Positions 36,868 to 45,762 of a stretch of DNA of 64,000 nucleotides are shown here, in pieces. Positions within the stretch are counted from its first letter, which is position 1. Each line of letters starts with the position of its first letter. The notes under the pieces are model-generated. The model was not told the DNA's origin, made no database searches, and saw nothing but the letters and a program-made list of their open reading frames with translations. The stretch is from UBA2108 sp002713215 (GTDB taxonomy: Bacteria; Bacteroidota; Bacteroidia; Flavobacteriales_G; Salibacteraceae), in the NCBI GenBank assembly GCA_937891015.1, contig CALAPY010000058.1:36726-100725 (forward strand), written 5' to 3'. The position numbers and the translations under genes are program-made.

Positions 36868-37947
36868 ATGGAAAATTATGTTGTTTCGGCAAGAAAGTAT
36901 CGCCCTCAAACCTTTGAGGATGTCGTTGGACAAGCTTCCATAACCAAAACGCTGGACAATGCGATATCCAGTAACCATTTGGCCCAGGCTTTTTTATTTA
37001 CAGGTCCCAGGGGAGTAGGTAAAACTACATGTGCCAGAATACTGGCAAAAAAAATTAATACTTCCGAAGATCATGAAGGCGATGATGATTTTTCGTTCAA
37101 CATTTTTGAGTTGGATGCTGCATCAAACAATTCCGTTGACGATATTCGGCACCTAATCGACCAGGTTAGAATTCCTCCTCAGGTTGGAAATTATCGCGTG
37201 TATATTATTGACGAGGTTCACATGTTATCCGCTTCGGCGTTTAATGCCTTTTTGAAAACATTGGAAGAACCTCCTCCTCATGCTATATTTATTTTAGCCA
37301 CTACGGAGAAACATAAAATTCTTCCTACCATTTTATCCAGATGTCAGATTTTCGATTTTAAACGAATTGAAATTCCCGACATTATTCAGCAATTGGAAGA
37401 AATAGGAAAACAAGAGAAGGTAAAAGCGGAGCACGATGCCCTTCACATTATCGCCCAAAAAGCGGATGGGGCCATGCGCGATGCCCTTTCCATTTACGAT
37501 CAAATTGTAAGTTTTTGTGGTAATGATATCAAATACCAGGATGTTATTGAGAACTTAAATGTTCTGGATTACGATTACTATTTTAGAATTACCGACGCCA
37601 TTCATAAGAATGATATTCCCCAGTCACTTTTAATTTTCAATGAAGTATTGGACAAAGGTTTTGACGGGCACAATTTTATCAGTGGACTGTCCGAACACTT
37701 CAGGAACTTACTGGTGTGTAAGAATCCTGAAACCCTGGAATTACTCCTCGTTGGAGAAAACATTAAAGACAAGTATCGCCAACAAGCTGAATTGCTCACC
37801 GGTGAAGAGTTGTTATTTGCTTTGCGCATTACTTCAAAGTGCGACATCCAATTCAAGGCCAGTAAAAATCAGCGATTGCTGGTTGAAATTACCCTCATGC
37901 AGCTTTGCTCAATAACCGAAGCGGTCGAAAAAAAAAAGTCCAGTTAA
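36868..37947 (+). CDS. dnaX: DNA polymerase III subunit gamma (zero-frame product of dnaX)
   Basis: 359 residues in the zero frame: clamp-loader ATPase with Walker A GPRGVGKT (46-53), DEVH (115-118), sensor 1 near LATTEKHK and the SRC motif (157-159). It has the third (collar) domain but stops soon after EKKKSS. The zinc module of the E. coli protein is absent (no cysteines near 62-80), as is usual in Bacteroidota. The tau C-terminal domain continues in the -1 frame after a run of ten A, so the gene appears to encode a short gamma-like and a long tau-like form. Confidence 0.92.
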   Translation: MENYVVSARKYRPQTFEDVVGQASITKTLDNAISSNHLAQAFLFTGPRGVGKTTCARILAKKINTSEDHEGDDDFSFNIFELDAASNNSVDDIRHLIDQVRIPPQVGNYRVYIIDEVHMLSASAFNAFLKTLEEPPPHAIFILATTEKHKILPTILSRCQIFDFKRIEIPDIIQQLEEIGKQEKVKAEHDALHIIAQKADGAMRDALSIYDQIVSFCGNDIKYQDVIENLNVLDYDYYFRITDAIHKNDIPQSLLIFNEVLDKGFDGHNFISGLSEHFRNLLVCKNPETLELLLVGENIKDKYRQQAELLTGEELLFALRITSKCDIQFKASKNQRLLVEITLMQLCSITEAVEKKKSS

Positions 37948-37955
37948 TTAATTGG
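37932..37955 (+). other. dnaX slippery site with adjacent hairpin
   Basis: The zero-frame codons GAA AAA AAA AAG contain the heptamer A AAA AAG (37932-37938) in the correct phase, at the end of a ten-A run (37928-37937). Directly after it lies a weak 6-bp hairpin, arms CCAGTT (37940-37945) and AATTGG (37950-37955). The zero frame ends at TAA 37945-37947. A -1 shift continues as KKKVQLINWF into the tau domain. Confidence 0.75.
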
Positions 37956-38612
37956 TTCGAAGAGGAGGAAGACTTTCCGATTATCATCCAGGGCGATAAA
38001 CTTGCGAAAAAACCCAAAGCGGTTCCGGCTCCAACTCAACAAGTAGTCTATGTTTCTCCCGAAGAAGAGGAAAGGCCGGTAATCCAAACCATATCAGCAA
38101 ACCCTACACCCGTCAAAAAGATTAAAAAGGGAATGCTTGGCAAGGGGTTTAAGTCGGGAACGGTTTCCATAAATGCAATGCTGAATGATTCCGGTCCTAA
38201 ATCGGAAGAAGAGGAAATTGAAGATTTCTCGGATCGTCCAAGAACACCATTTAACGAGGAGGATTTCAAGGCGAAATGGAATCAGTATATCGGCGTTTTA
38301 AAGAAGGATAAGCGAGCCAGTTTAACCAGTACCATGCTGAGTTGCAGACCGGAGATTGGAGAAAATTTTCTATTGAACATGGTTTTCGATAACAAAGTTC
38401 AGGAAAGTGAATTCAATCATCACAAAACAGAATTGCTTGGGTTTCTTAGGGAATCGCTAAACAATTGGGGAATCCAAATTGAAACCGAAGTACGAGTTGA
38501 AGAACAAAAGAAAAAATACTATACCAACAAAGAACGCTTTGAACGCATGGCAGAACTTAATCCTAAATTAGCAGAGCTAAGAAAAAGACTGAATCTGGAT
38601 CCTGATTATTAG
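37938..38612 (+). CDS. dnaX: DNA polymerase III tau C-terminal region (-1 frame of dnaX)
   Basis: After a -1 shift at A AAA AAG, 224 residues follow: an acidic and lysine-rich linker (WFEEEEDFPII, EEEIEDFSDR) and a C-terminal domain (FNEEDFKAKWNQYIGVLKKD, then LRKRLNLDPDY at the end) that resembles the tau tail of Bacteroidota DnaX. The shifted product is about 581 residues, the normal full length. The frame has an ATG at 37905, but that lies inside the ATPase coding region and is not a plausible separate start. Alternatives are transcriptional slippage or a one-base homopolymer error. Confidence 0.8.
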   Translation, partial: VQLINWFEEEEDFPIIIQGDKLAKKPKAVPAPTQQVVYVSPEEEERPVIQTISANPTPVKKIKKGMLGKGFKSGTVSINAMLNDSGPKSEEEEIEDFSDRPRTPFNEEDFKAKWNQYIGVLKKDKRASLTSTMLSCRPEIGENFLLNMVFDNKVQESEFNHHKTELLGFLRESLNNWGIQIETEVRVEEQKKKYYTNKERFERMAELNPKLAELRKRLNLDPDY

Positions 38613-38637
38613 GCTAAACCGCTGTTTGTACATTTCG

Positions 38638-39918
38638 TTAATCTACAAAAGTAAAGGCCTTTCCAATTTTACCGGCCCTACCGGTACGTCCGATTCTATG
38701 TATGTAACTGTCAAAGGTCATTGGAATAACATAGTTAATAACGTGAGTAACATCTGACACATCAATGCCCCGGGCGGCTACATCTGTAGCAACTAAAACA
38801 TTTACCTTACCTCGTTTAAAAGCTTCGAGAGCATTTTGCCTGGCATTTTGCGTTTTATTACCATGAATGCAATCGGCTTTGAATCCTGCTTTTTTAAGTT
38901 TATCGCATAATCGGTTTACCCGGTGTTTCGCTTCATCGAAAATCAAGACTTTCTGATAGTCTTCATGTGCTAGCATGGTCTGTAAAAGCTTGAGTTTGTT
39001 TTCTCCGGGATTCAGTCGAATGATGTCCTGATCAATATGATCACTAGTTGCTTCACCAGAGCTTACTTTTACTACTTCAGGGTTATTAAGAATTAAATCG
39101 ATAAGTGATTGTTGTTTTTTGTCAAGCGTGGCAGAAAATAGCATGGTCTGTTTGCGTTGTTTCATTTCTGCAATTATTCGCTTTACGTCATGTATGAATC
39201 CCATGTCTAACATTCGATCGAATTCGTCCAGTACCAGGGTATTTATTTTTCTTAAATCCAGCGCCCTTCGGTCCGCTAAATCTAATAACCTTCCCGGAGT
39301 ACCAATAACTACGTTAATGCTTCTTCTCAGTGCTTTAATGTCCTTATTTACATTGGTTCCCCCAATAAAAACCTGGCTGTAAAGCCCCAATCCCTTTGTC
39401 ATGGTTTTGAATTCCTCCTCCACTTGCACTGCTAATTCGCGAGTGGGTACAACCACAATTGCATGATTGTTTCTTTTTTGATCGATTAGTTGCTCAATAA
39501 TTGGGATTAAAAAAGCTCCTGTTTTTCCGGTTCCGGTTTGAGCAATTCCCAAAATGTCTTGGCCTTTCAATAGTATATCTAAAGTTTTGTCCTGAATCTC
39601 CGATGGCCTCTCATAACCTTTGTGCTTAAGGTTTTGCTTTAGCCTAGTATTTAAAGGCAAATCATCGAATTGACGATTGGCCCTAAAGTCTTTTACCTCT
39701 AATTGAACTGCCTTATGAATTAGTAATTCCGGGTTCAACTTAGAAGGTCCCTGTTTTGGCCTTCCTTGCCGATTTGGTTTATTATTTCGTTTGTTTCTTG
39801 TGCTCCTGCTAGGAGCATTGGATTCTGATCCTGGTCTGTGGGGATTACCCAATTTGGCTTTTTTCTTTCGCCAGTTTGATTTTCTTTTTTTGTCTTTGTT
39901 AATTGATGTGTTATTCAT
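38638..39918 (-). CDS. DEAD-box RNA helicase (RhlE-like)
   Basis: 426 residues. A very basic N-terminal tail (about 1-70, rich in Lys, Arg, Asn) precedes the helicase core: Q motif region YERPSEIQ, motif I AQTGTGKT, PTRELA, GTPGR, DEFD (a DEAD variant), SAT, and motif VI HRIGRTGRAGK. It has almost no C-terminal extension. RhlE-type helicases act in ribosome assembly and RNA decay, often in the cold. The predicted 230-nt structured leader suggests post-transcriptional control. The basic tail may bind RNA. Confidence 0.92.
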   Translation of the reverse strand: MNNTSINKDKKRKSNWRKKKAKLGNPHRPGSESNAPSRSTRNKRNNKPNRQGRPKQGPSKLNPELLIHKAVQLEVKDFRANRQFDDLPLNTRLKQNLKHKGYERPSEIQDKTLDILLKGQDILGIAQTGTGKTGAFLIPIIEQLIDQKRNNHAIVVVPTRELAVQVEEEFKTMTKGLGLYSQVFIGGTNVNKDIKALRRSINVVIGTPGRLLDLADRRALDLRKINTLVLDEFDRMLDMGFIHDVKRIIAEMKQRKQTMLFSATLDKKQQSLIDLILNNPEVVKVSSGEATSDHIDQDIIRLNPGENKLKLLQTMLAHEDYQKVLIFDEAKHRVNRLCDKLKKAGFKADCIHGNKTQNARQNALEAFKRGKVNVLVATDVAARGIDVSDVTHVINYVIPMTFDSYIHRIGRTGRAGKIGKAFTFVD

Positions 39919-40157
39919 AGTTGTATTTACGCGACAATAGAATTATCGCTTATTAATTTGGTTTTGACTTAGCGCTGTGCCAATACCTAAGATTTTTGAA
40001 ATTAAAATGGAAATGAAATCGCTAACTGCGCTTGGCTATTGAAAGTCCCATAGTTTACTTGCGGTAATTGACTGTTAGATTTTTGTTTAGATCGTCTGGC
40101 AAGTAAACGCAACCTTTTCTTGGGTTGCCGACCTAGCTTTTAAATGCTAAGAAGCGA
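39919..40157 (-). promoter_or_regulatory. Long structured 5' leader of the DEAD-box helicase gene
   Basis: A non-coding leader of about 230 nt follows the -7 box at 40158. It has two abutting perfect inverted repeats: a 6-bp hairpin (40109-40114 with 40123-40128, 8-nt loop) and a 10-bp long-range stem GTTTACTTGC/GCAAGTAAAC (40053-40062 with 40099-40108, 36-nt loop). They could stack coaxially. Cold-induced RNA helicase genes often have long leaders, so a thermosensor or autoregulatory element is plausible. I see no ORF in it. Confidence 0.6.
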
Positions 40158-40165
40158 CAAAGGTA
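40158..40165 (-). promoter_or_regulatory. DEAD-box helicase -7 promoter box
   Basis: TACCTTTG on the minus strand, about 240 bp before the ATG at 39918; sets the 5' end of the long leader. Confidence 0.5.
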
Positions 40166-40221
40166 GTCAGTAATTCTAATAAAAGCTATTATTCTTATTC
40201 GAGAAGCTAATTAATCACTCG

Positions 40222-41769
40222 CTATTCTTTGTTATTTGAGCTAATCGCACGCTTGGAACCAACCAGATTGATTCGTTTAGCCATCTTACTGGTAAATACG
40301 CTTGAAGTCAAATCGGCACTTGAATTTAATCCATACAATTCAGCCATTACCGAGCGTTTGGAAGAAAGGGGCCTATCGGCATCCAGGTTGGTTATCAGAA
40401 AGCAATCGGACCAAACATCGTTAAGCATGATTTGCTTTTCGGGAACAAAAAAGTAAAAGCTAATGTCGCCGTTAAAGACCACCTGTCGAACCAATGTTCC
40501 GTATACAGGTAGTTGACTGTAAAGCCTCTCCGATTGGTGATACTTTTTTTGTTTTTCCGATATAAACAGCTTTAGTCGTATTCCGGTACAGTTTTTCTTA
40601 TTTATTCCGAGCGGGAAAAAGTGGGCAATTGAAAAACTGCGTCTTTCAATAACAGGGGCAAGGTATCCATGAATAATGGTAATGTTGGCAAAATTAATTC
40701 CAAGAAAAGCCAACAGAAAAGAATAATCGAATACTGCATGCAACAAAAGATCGTTAGCATCGTGGCTACTGTAAAGAAATGATTTACATACGTAGGTAAA
40801 AGAAAGAATGGCGATTAAATAGAGCGATAGGTGATACTTATTTCCAATGGCATCAAACCGAACCTTTGGATCAAAGAAATTGGAAATATTAACCAGGTTA
40901 TTGGCCAGGCGCACCCATATTTTCATTCCAAGCAATAAAATAAGGATTGAAATGAACCAAAAACCCGTTGCAGATTCACTTATGAGCCAGAAATCGTAAA
41001 GCCCATGAGCCGTTGCTGAAACTAAAAATGCCGTAGCCACTTTTGAAAATCGATACTTTTCATCAATGAATTTTGCCATGGCCCATTGGTAACAGATATA
41101 GGAAGTTAGAATCATGTGTGCAGGGCTTGCGTATAGCGCACGGCCGTCAATAGCATTTAGCTCGCTTCTGTAGAGGTACATGGAGTTTTCAATGAAGGCA
41201 AACCCCAGGGCCGACAGAGTACCAAACAGCAAATAGTCGAAAGGTTCATTCAATAATTTGGTGAACCTGGCCAAAAGCAAAATGGGTAAGATCTTGACAA
41301 ATTCTTCAACGATCCCGATTCCGGCAATGGAATAGAACAGGTCATTTATGAAGTTGCCATCAAAACCCGTATTGATAAACGTCTTAAAAATGTAGCTAAT
41401 GGGAAAGACGAGAAATGAAGCTGCTGCACCTGAAGCAAATACAAGAAACAGGATGACGGGCTTTTCCGGTTCGTACATGTCCAGCTTGTTGATATGCTGG
41501 AACCATAACCCGGAAATTAACAGTGAAATTAACCCACTAAAAAAATAGAGACCGTATTCTGTGAATGACAAGTATCCTTCCGTAATATCGTAGTTAACAA
41601 ACAGAATAGAACCAATAATTAAGGCAAGGGAATAAATGGTGTATTTAAAAATGGCCTTCTTTTGAAAAGGAATTGAATCTTGCTGCTGATAAGCTTCTTT
41701 CAAATCATAAACCCACAACCCCAAAAATGTAATAAGGGTTAGGCTAATTATGGGTAGAATTACAATCAT
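40222..41769 (-). CDS. PrsW-family intramembrane metallopeptidase with C-terminal extension
   Basis: 515 residues and many membrane segments. The PrsW motifs are present: EEFVK (155-159), FAFIEN (190-195), His218 in SPAHMIL and HGLYD (255-259). Family members are multi-pass proteases or peptidase-like proteins; Bacillus PrsW cleaves an anti-sigma factor. The 180 residues after about 335 are soluble (KKNCTGIRLKLFIS, EKQIMLNDVWSD) and not part of the classic domain. One bp separates its ATG from the upstream methyltransferase stop, so the two are one operon. Confidence 0.85.
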   Translation of the reverse strand: MIVILPIISLTLITFLGLWVYDLKEAYQQQDSIPFQKKAIFKYTIYSLALIIGSILFVNYDITEGYLSFTEYGLYFFSGLISLLISGLWFQHINKLDMYEPEKPVILFLVFASGAAASFLVFPISYIFKTFINTGFDGNFINDLFYSIAGIGIVEEFVKILPILLLARFTKLLNEPFDYLLFGTLSALGFAFIENSMYLYRSELNAIDGRALYASPAHMILTSYICYQWAMAKFIDEKYRFSKVATAFLVSATAHGLYDFWLISESATGFWFISILILLLGMKIWVRLANNLVNISNFFDPKVRFDAIGNKYHLSLYLIAILSFTYVCKSFLYSSHDANDLLLHAVFDYSFLLAFLGINFANITIIHGYLAPVIERRSFSIAHFFPLGINKKNCTGIRLKLFISEKQKKYHQSERLYSQLPVYGTLVRQVVFNGDISFYFFVPEKQIMLNDVWSDCFLITNLDADRPLSSKRSVMAELYGLNSSADLTSSVFTSKMAKRINLVGSKRAISSNNKE

Positions 41770-41770
41770 T

Positions 41771-42517
41771 TTATTGGTCGGTTTTTTTTTGGGCTACTAG
41801 TATCAGACGGTCACTATCTTCTTCATTAAACTTATCCAGGGAGTAATTTCCAAACGTATCTATTATACTAAGTCTAACAGGCTTAAACAACGCTTCTAAA
41901 TCCTTTAGTTCGAATGCGGTTACTCGTTCTTCAAAATGATGATGTTTCCCATCGGCGTCAAAATCAATTTCTTTTAGGATTACGTTGTCCCTGATTTGCC
42001 GATGAATGGAGAATTCGATGTCTTCTTTGGTAATTCGTTCCTTTGAAACCAGGGTGTTTTTAACCTTGCTGGCGTTTAAAAAATCCAATACAAAAATACC
42101 TTCCGATTTTAAACCATCGCAAACCGACTGCATAACACGGTGGTTATCTTCAGGGGCATTGAAATATCCAAAACTGGTAAATAGATTGAAAATGTAATCG
42201 AAGTGACTGGGTTTGAACACCATTCGCATGTCATGTACCGAAAACTTTAAGTGTTCATTTTCAGACTTGCTGGCAGAACTAATGCTTCTTTCCGATAAAT
42301 CGACACCCCAGACAGAATAACCTAGCCGATTAATATGCATGGCATGCCGACCTTTGCCACAGGCTAGATCTAAAATTTTCGATTGGTTTGGTGGGTTTAA
42401 ATAGGCGATAAGATTTTCGATAAATCGGTTGGCTTCATCAAAATCATGATTACAATAAAGCTGGTGATACCACGGGGTATCGAACCAATTTTCGAACCAG
42501 TTTTCTTTTTTGATCAT
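41771..42517 (-). CDS. Class I SAM-dependent methyltransferase
   Basis: 248 residues. The SAM-binding loop ILDLACGKGRHAMHINRLG with WGVDLSERSI and the post-motif FDYIFNLFTSFGYF are typical of the Methyltransf_25/11 group. The substrate is unknown. It starts with a Trp-rich segment (ENWFENWFDTPWYHQLY) seen in Bacteroidota relatives. Its own -7 box is 32 bp upstream. Confidence 0.88.
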   Translation of the reverse strand: MIKKENWFENWFDTPWYHQLYCNHDFDEANRFIENLIAYLNPPNQSKILDLACGKGRHAMHINRLGYSVWGVDLSERSISSASKSENEHLKFSVHDMRMVFKPSHFDYIFNLFTSFGYFNAPEDNHRVMQSVCDGLKSEGIFVLDFLNASKVKNTLVSKERITKEDIEFSIHRQIRDNVILKEIDFDADGKHHHFEERVTAFELKDLEALFKPVRLSIIDTFGNYSLDKFNEEDSDRLILVAQKKTDQ

Positions 42518-42548
42518 TAGGAGCCGTTAATGCCTAGTAATGTGATTT

Positions 42549-42556
42549 CAAAAATA
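42549..42556 (-). promoter_or_regulatory. Methyltransferase-prsW -7 promoter box
   Basis: TATTTTTG on the minus strand, 31 bp before the ATG at 42517. Confidence 0.5.
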
Positions 42557-42604
42557 GCATATCCGTTAAGCGCGTGATAATACATCGAGATTACATTTAT
42601 TAAT

Positions 42605-42612
42605 TAACTTTG
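42605..42612 (+). promoter_or_regulatory. Lipoprotein gene -7 promoter box
   Basis: TAACTTTG, 15 bp before the ATG at 42628. Confidence 0.55.
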
Positions 42613-42627
42613 GAAAAATTTTAACCT

Positions 42628-43425
42628 ATGAGACCAATTAAATCAGGAATTCTTGCCATTCTATTATTATCATTTTTTACAAATTGTTCTAATAAAGGAT
42701 GCACGGACAGTAAAGCCACCAATTATTCAAGTAGTGCAAAAAAAGACGATGGCTCTTGTATCTACGCAGCTCCACAAGTGCAGGGAATTAAATATCGAAT
42801 TACATCGGTAATGGCTCATGATGCCTTTAGTTATAATAAAGCTTTTCAGAATATTGATGGTAATTATCTATTGTTTACCAAGTGTCAACTTTATATCGGA
42901 AATCCACAAGGTGTACATGCTGAAACCGGAAAGTTTGCTTATCCTGAAAACGTACTACTGGTTACGCCGGAGGTTAAGGATTACACAGCAAGCGCTGCTT
43001 CAAACGGATATTATACTGATTTTAAATTCCAATTTGGAATTGATCCATCATTAAACAATTCCAAAAACCCATCAGATTACGCAGCTGGATCTGCTATGGG
43101 GGCTCAAACTCCATCTATGTATAGAGGAGGTACCGATAAGTATACTTTTCTATTGTTAGAGGGTAAATTTGACAGTGATGGAGATGAGGTGCCGGACAAG
43201 GACTTTAAATATCATGTAGGAGCGGATAAATATGCCAAAATGATAACAGAATATGATTCAGAGTTTCAAATAATAAATAATGGATCGGTAATTTTCGACA
43301 TTAATATGAATTGGCCATACTTTTTAGCCGGGATAGATATGAACTCGAACCCTTCATCGCTTTCCACTGATGCAACTTCTGACAAAATAATGGAAAACCT
43401 TGAATTGGCTTTTCAGAAAGGTTAG
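42628..43425 (+). CDS. Lipoprotein with Cys-rich N-terminal motif
   Basis: 265 residues. Lipobox FFTNC sets the acylated Cys near residue 20. Next comes GCTDSKATNYSSSAKKDDGS, a short motif frequent in Bacteroidota surface proteins (consensus CTDxxAxNYxxxAxxDDGSC). The rest looks like a beta-rich domain with a run DSDGDEVPDKDF that could bind calcium. Function unknown. Monocistronic, between its own -7 box and a terminator. Confidence 0.72.
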   Translation: MRPIKSGILAILLLSFFTNCSNKGCTDSKATNYSSSAKKDDGSCIYAAPQVQGIKYRITSVMAHDAFSYNKAFQNIDGNYLLFTKCQLYIGNPQGVHAETGKFAYPENVLLVTPEVKDYTASAASNGYYTDFKFQFGIDPSLNNSKNPSDYAAGSAMGAQTPSMYRGGTDKYTFLLLEGKFDSDGDEVPDKDFKYHVGADKYAKMITEYDSEFQIINNGSVIFDINMNWPYFLAGIDMNSNPSSLSTDATSDKIMENLELAFQKG

Positions 43426-43501
43426 AATCATTCAAAAGCTAAAGTGTTTTTAATACCCTTTATTCCATAATTATCATCTCAACAAACTATTGCGAGAAAA
43501 T

Positions 43502-43531
43502 AAAAAAGCCCTGCATTTGCAGGGCTTTTTT
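43502..43531. terminator. Bidirectional Rho-independent terminator
   Basis: A perfect 14-bp inverted repeat (A6GCCCTGCA, 43502-43515, with TGCAGGGCT6, 43518-43531) with a 2-nt loop. It serves both the lipoprotein gene and the convergent S46 gene. Confidence 0.9.
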
Positions 43532-43553
43532 ACTCTTACAAGTTGAATTATTA

Positions 43554-45722
43554 TTATTCAATAACCGTCATCTCATCAACCAAGTGACCAGCACCGGCAA
43601 ATTTGTCGATAATGAATAGGGTGTATCGAACGTCTACCGAAATGGTACGTTGCAGATTGGTTTCAAAAGCTACATCACCACTCATGGCCTCCCAGTTGCC
43701 GTCGAAAGCGGTTCCAATAAGGTGACCTTCTGCATTAATAACAGGACTTCCAGAGTTACCACCGGTAATGTCGTTACTAGATAGGAAACAAACTCTAAGT
43801 TCACCGTCCTTTCCATACTTACCGAAGTCTTTGTTTTTAATAAGCTCAATTAGTTTCTGAGGCATATCAAACTCCAAATCTCCGGGAACATATTTTTCCA
43901 ATATTCCCTGTGCGGTGGTATAATATTTAAAGTAAGTAGCATCCTTAGGTACGTATCCTCCAATGTTACCATAGGTAAGCCTTAGCGTAGAGTTAGCATC
44001 AGGATAGTATGCCTTGTCAGGATTCATTTTTCTAATTCCATCAATGAACAAACGCTCAGCCGTATTTATTCTAATGCCGGCAGCCTTTCTCTTCGGAGCA
44101 GTAGTTTTCATATACTCTCCATAAAATCCGTTAAACATGGTAAATGCCGGATCCTTTGCAATGCTTTTTGCAGTTGCTTTTTCCAAGAAGGCATTCATTT
44201 TTTCTTCTGAAGTGAAATTACTTTTAGCAAATACTCCTGCCGCCAATTTATTAAAGTCACCTTTGTTTTTCTTAACCATGTCTTTGAAGAATTGAGGTTG
44301 TTGATCCTCAGGAACATCAGCTGAATACATAGCCAGCACTTCTGCCATTACGTTTTGATCAATTTCGGTATCGTAGTTTTTATAAAATGCCGCTCCACCT
44401 GCTTTAAGTTTTTGAATCACAGCATCTACCGCTTTTTTGTCAACCTCTTCCTGCTGCAACAATGGAAGTAAGGCTTGCATACCTCCTGCCTGGGTTAAGA
44501 TTTCCATTCCGAAAATCCCTTCAACCAAATAGTCACGGTTAACCTGAGTAGAGTATAGCTCTTTGTAAGCTGACTCATAGTCAGAAATTACATTTCCATA
44601 TTTTTTCTTACGATCCGCATCTTCGTTTGCCCAAGCTTTAAATTTATCTTCATCGGCACGTTTTTTTCCGGCAACGTCCAACGCTTTAAGACTTTGAGTC
44701 ATTCCAATAAAGTTTTTCCAGTAATTGCTTACACGGGCATGTTTGCTGGCATATTTAATACGAACAGCTTCATCTTTATTCATGCCTTGCTCGTACATGT
44801 CTAATTTCTTTCTTCTTACCTTGATTCGTGTTGGGTACTCAACGTCAATTTTATGCTCAATACCATAAGAAGATAAGTAACGCTCAGTACTTCCAGGGAA
44901 CCCCATAATCATGGCGTAATCCCCTTTTTCAGAACCTTTGATGTTAACCGGAAGGTGATGCTTAGGTTTAAGCGGCACATTTCCTTCAGCATATTTTGCC
45001 GGGTTGTTATCCTTGTCAGCGTAGATTCTGAACATACAGAAGTCACCGGTGTGACGAGGCCACATCCAGTTATCGGTATCGCCACCAAACTTACCAACAG
45101 AAGAAGGAGGTGCACCAACTAAACGAACATCACTGTATACTTTATACACAAACATGTAGTATTCGTTTCCTTTGTAAAAGCTTTTTACAACTGCAGAAAG
45201 GCTTTTTTCCTTGTCAGAGTTCACTTTTTTAAGGCTATCTAAAATTGGACGAACTGCTTTTTGTCGCTCTTCAAAACTCATTTCATCCGTTACATTGGCC
45301 AATACAATTTTGGTTACATCTTCCATGTGATCGAGTATAGAAACACTAAACCCGGCTGGAATTTCTTCAGATCTTTTCATGGCCCAAAAACCATCTTTTA
45401 AGTAGTTGTGCTCAATGGTCGAGTTTTCTTGAATGGTTCCATATCCACAATGGTGGTTAGTAAGAAATAATCCTTCTTTAGAGATGATTTCACCCGTACA
45501 AAAGTTTCTTCCGGGAGAACCCAAACCAAGAATGGCGTCTTTAAGACTTGAGTTGTTTACGCTGTAAATTTCTTCAGGAGTAAGTTTCAATCCTGCTTTC
45601 TGCATGTCAACATAGTTCAATCGTTTGATGAACATAGGCAACCACATTCCCTCATCGGCTTTTGCATTAGGTGCAAAAGCGAGTAACCCTGCTAGTAATA
45701 CTAGAGTAATCTTATTAATCAT
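43554..45722 (-). CDS. S46-family dipeptidyl peptidase (DPP7-like)
   Basis: About 722 residues with a signal peptide (MINKITLVLLAGLLAFAPNAKA). The S46 triad regions are intact: TNHHCGYGTIQ (His near 90), GGDTDNWMWPRHTGDF (Asp) and TGGNSGSPVIN (Ser near 665). The specificity loop reads FDGNWEAMSGD; the Gly there matches DPP7 (hydrophobic P1) rather than DPP11 (Arg, acidic P1), as far as I recall. It releases dipeptides from peptides in the periplasm. The upstream in-frame ATG at 45761 falls inside the -7 box and is rejected. Confidence 0.94.
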   Translation of the reverse strand: MINKITLVLLAGLLAFAPNAKADEGMWLPMFIKRLNYVDMQKAGLKLTPEEIYSVNNSSLKDAILGLGSPGRNFCTGEIISKEGLFLTNHHCGYGTIQENSTIEHNYLKDGFWAMKRSEEIPAGFSVSILDHMEDVTKIVLANVTDEMSFEERQKAVRPILDSLKKVNSDKEKSLSAVVKSFYKGNEYYMFVYKVYSDVRLVGAPPSSVGKFGGDTDNWMWPRHTGDFCMFRIYADKDNNPAKYAEGNVPLKPKHHLPVNIKGSEKGDYAMIMGFPGSTERYLSSYGIEHKIDVEYPTRIKVRRKKLDMYEQGMNKDEAVRIKYASKHARVSNYWKNFIGMTQSLKALDVAGKKRADEDKFKAWANEDADRKKKYGNVISDYESAYKELYSTQVNRDYLVEGIFGMEILTQAGGMQALLPLLQQEEVDKKAVDAVIQKLKAGGAAFYKNYDTEIDQNVMAEVLAMYSADVPEDQQPQFFKDMVKKNKGDFNKLAAGVFAKSNFTSEEKMNAFLEKATAKSIAKDPAFTMFNGFYGEYMKTTAPKRKAAGIRINTAERLFIDGIRKMNPDKAYYPDANSTLRLTYGNIGGYVPKDATYFKYYTTAQGILEKYVPGDLEFDMPQKLIELIKNKDFGKYGKDGELRVCFLSSNDITGGNSGSPVINAEGHLIGTAFDGNWEAMSGDVAFETNLQRTISVDVRYTLFIIDKFAGAGHLVDEMTVIE

Positions 45723-45754
45723 AATTAAATTATTTGTTTTTCCACTTAGGGCGG

Positions 45755-45762
45755 CAAACATA
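45755..45762 (-). promoter_or_regulatory. S46 peptidase -7 promoter box
   Basis: TATGTTTG on the minus strand, 32 bp before the ATG at 45722. It overlaps the ATG of the longer ORF and so argues against it. Confidence 0.6.

Noticed and set aside
37905..38612. A separate gene starting at ATG 37905
   Set aside because: The start lies inside the DnaX ATPase coding sequence, and the product is the tau tail; a frame change within dnaX explains it better.
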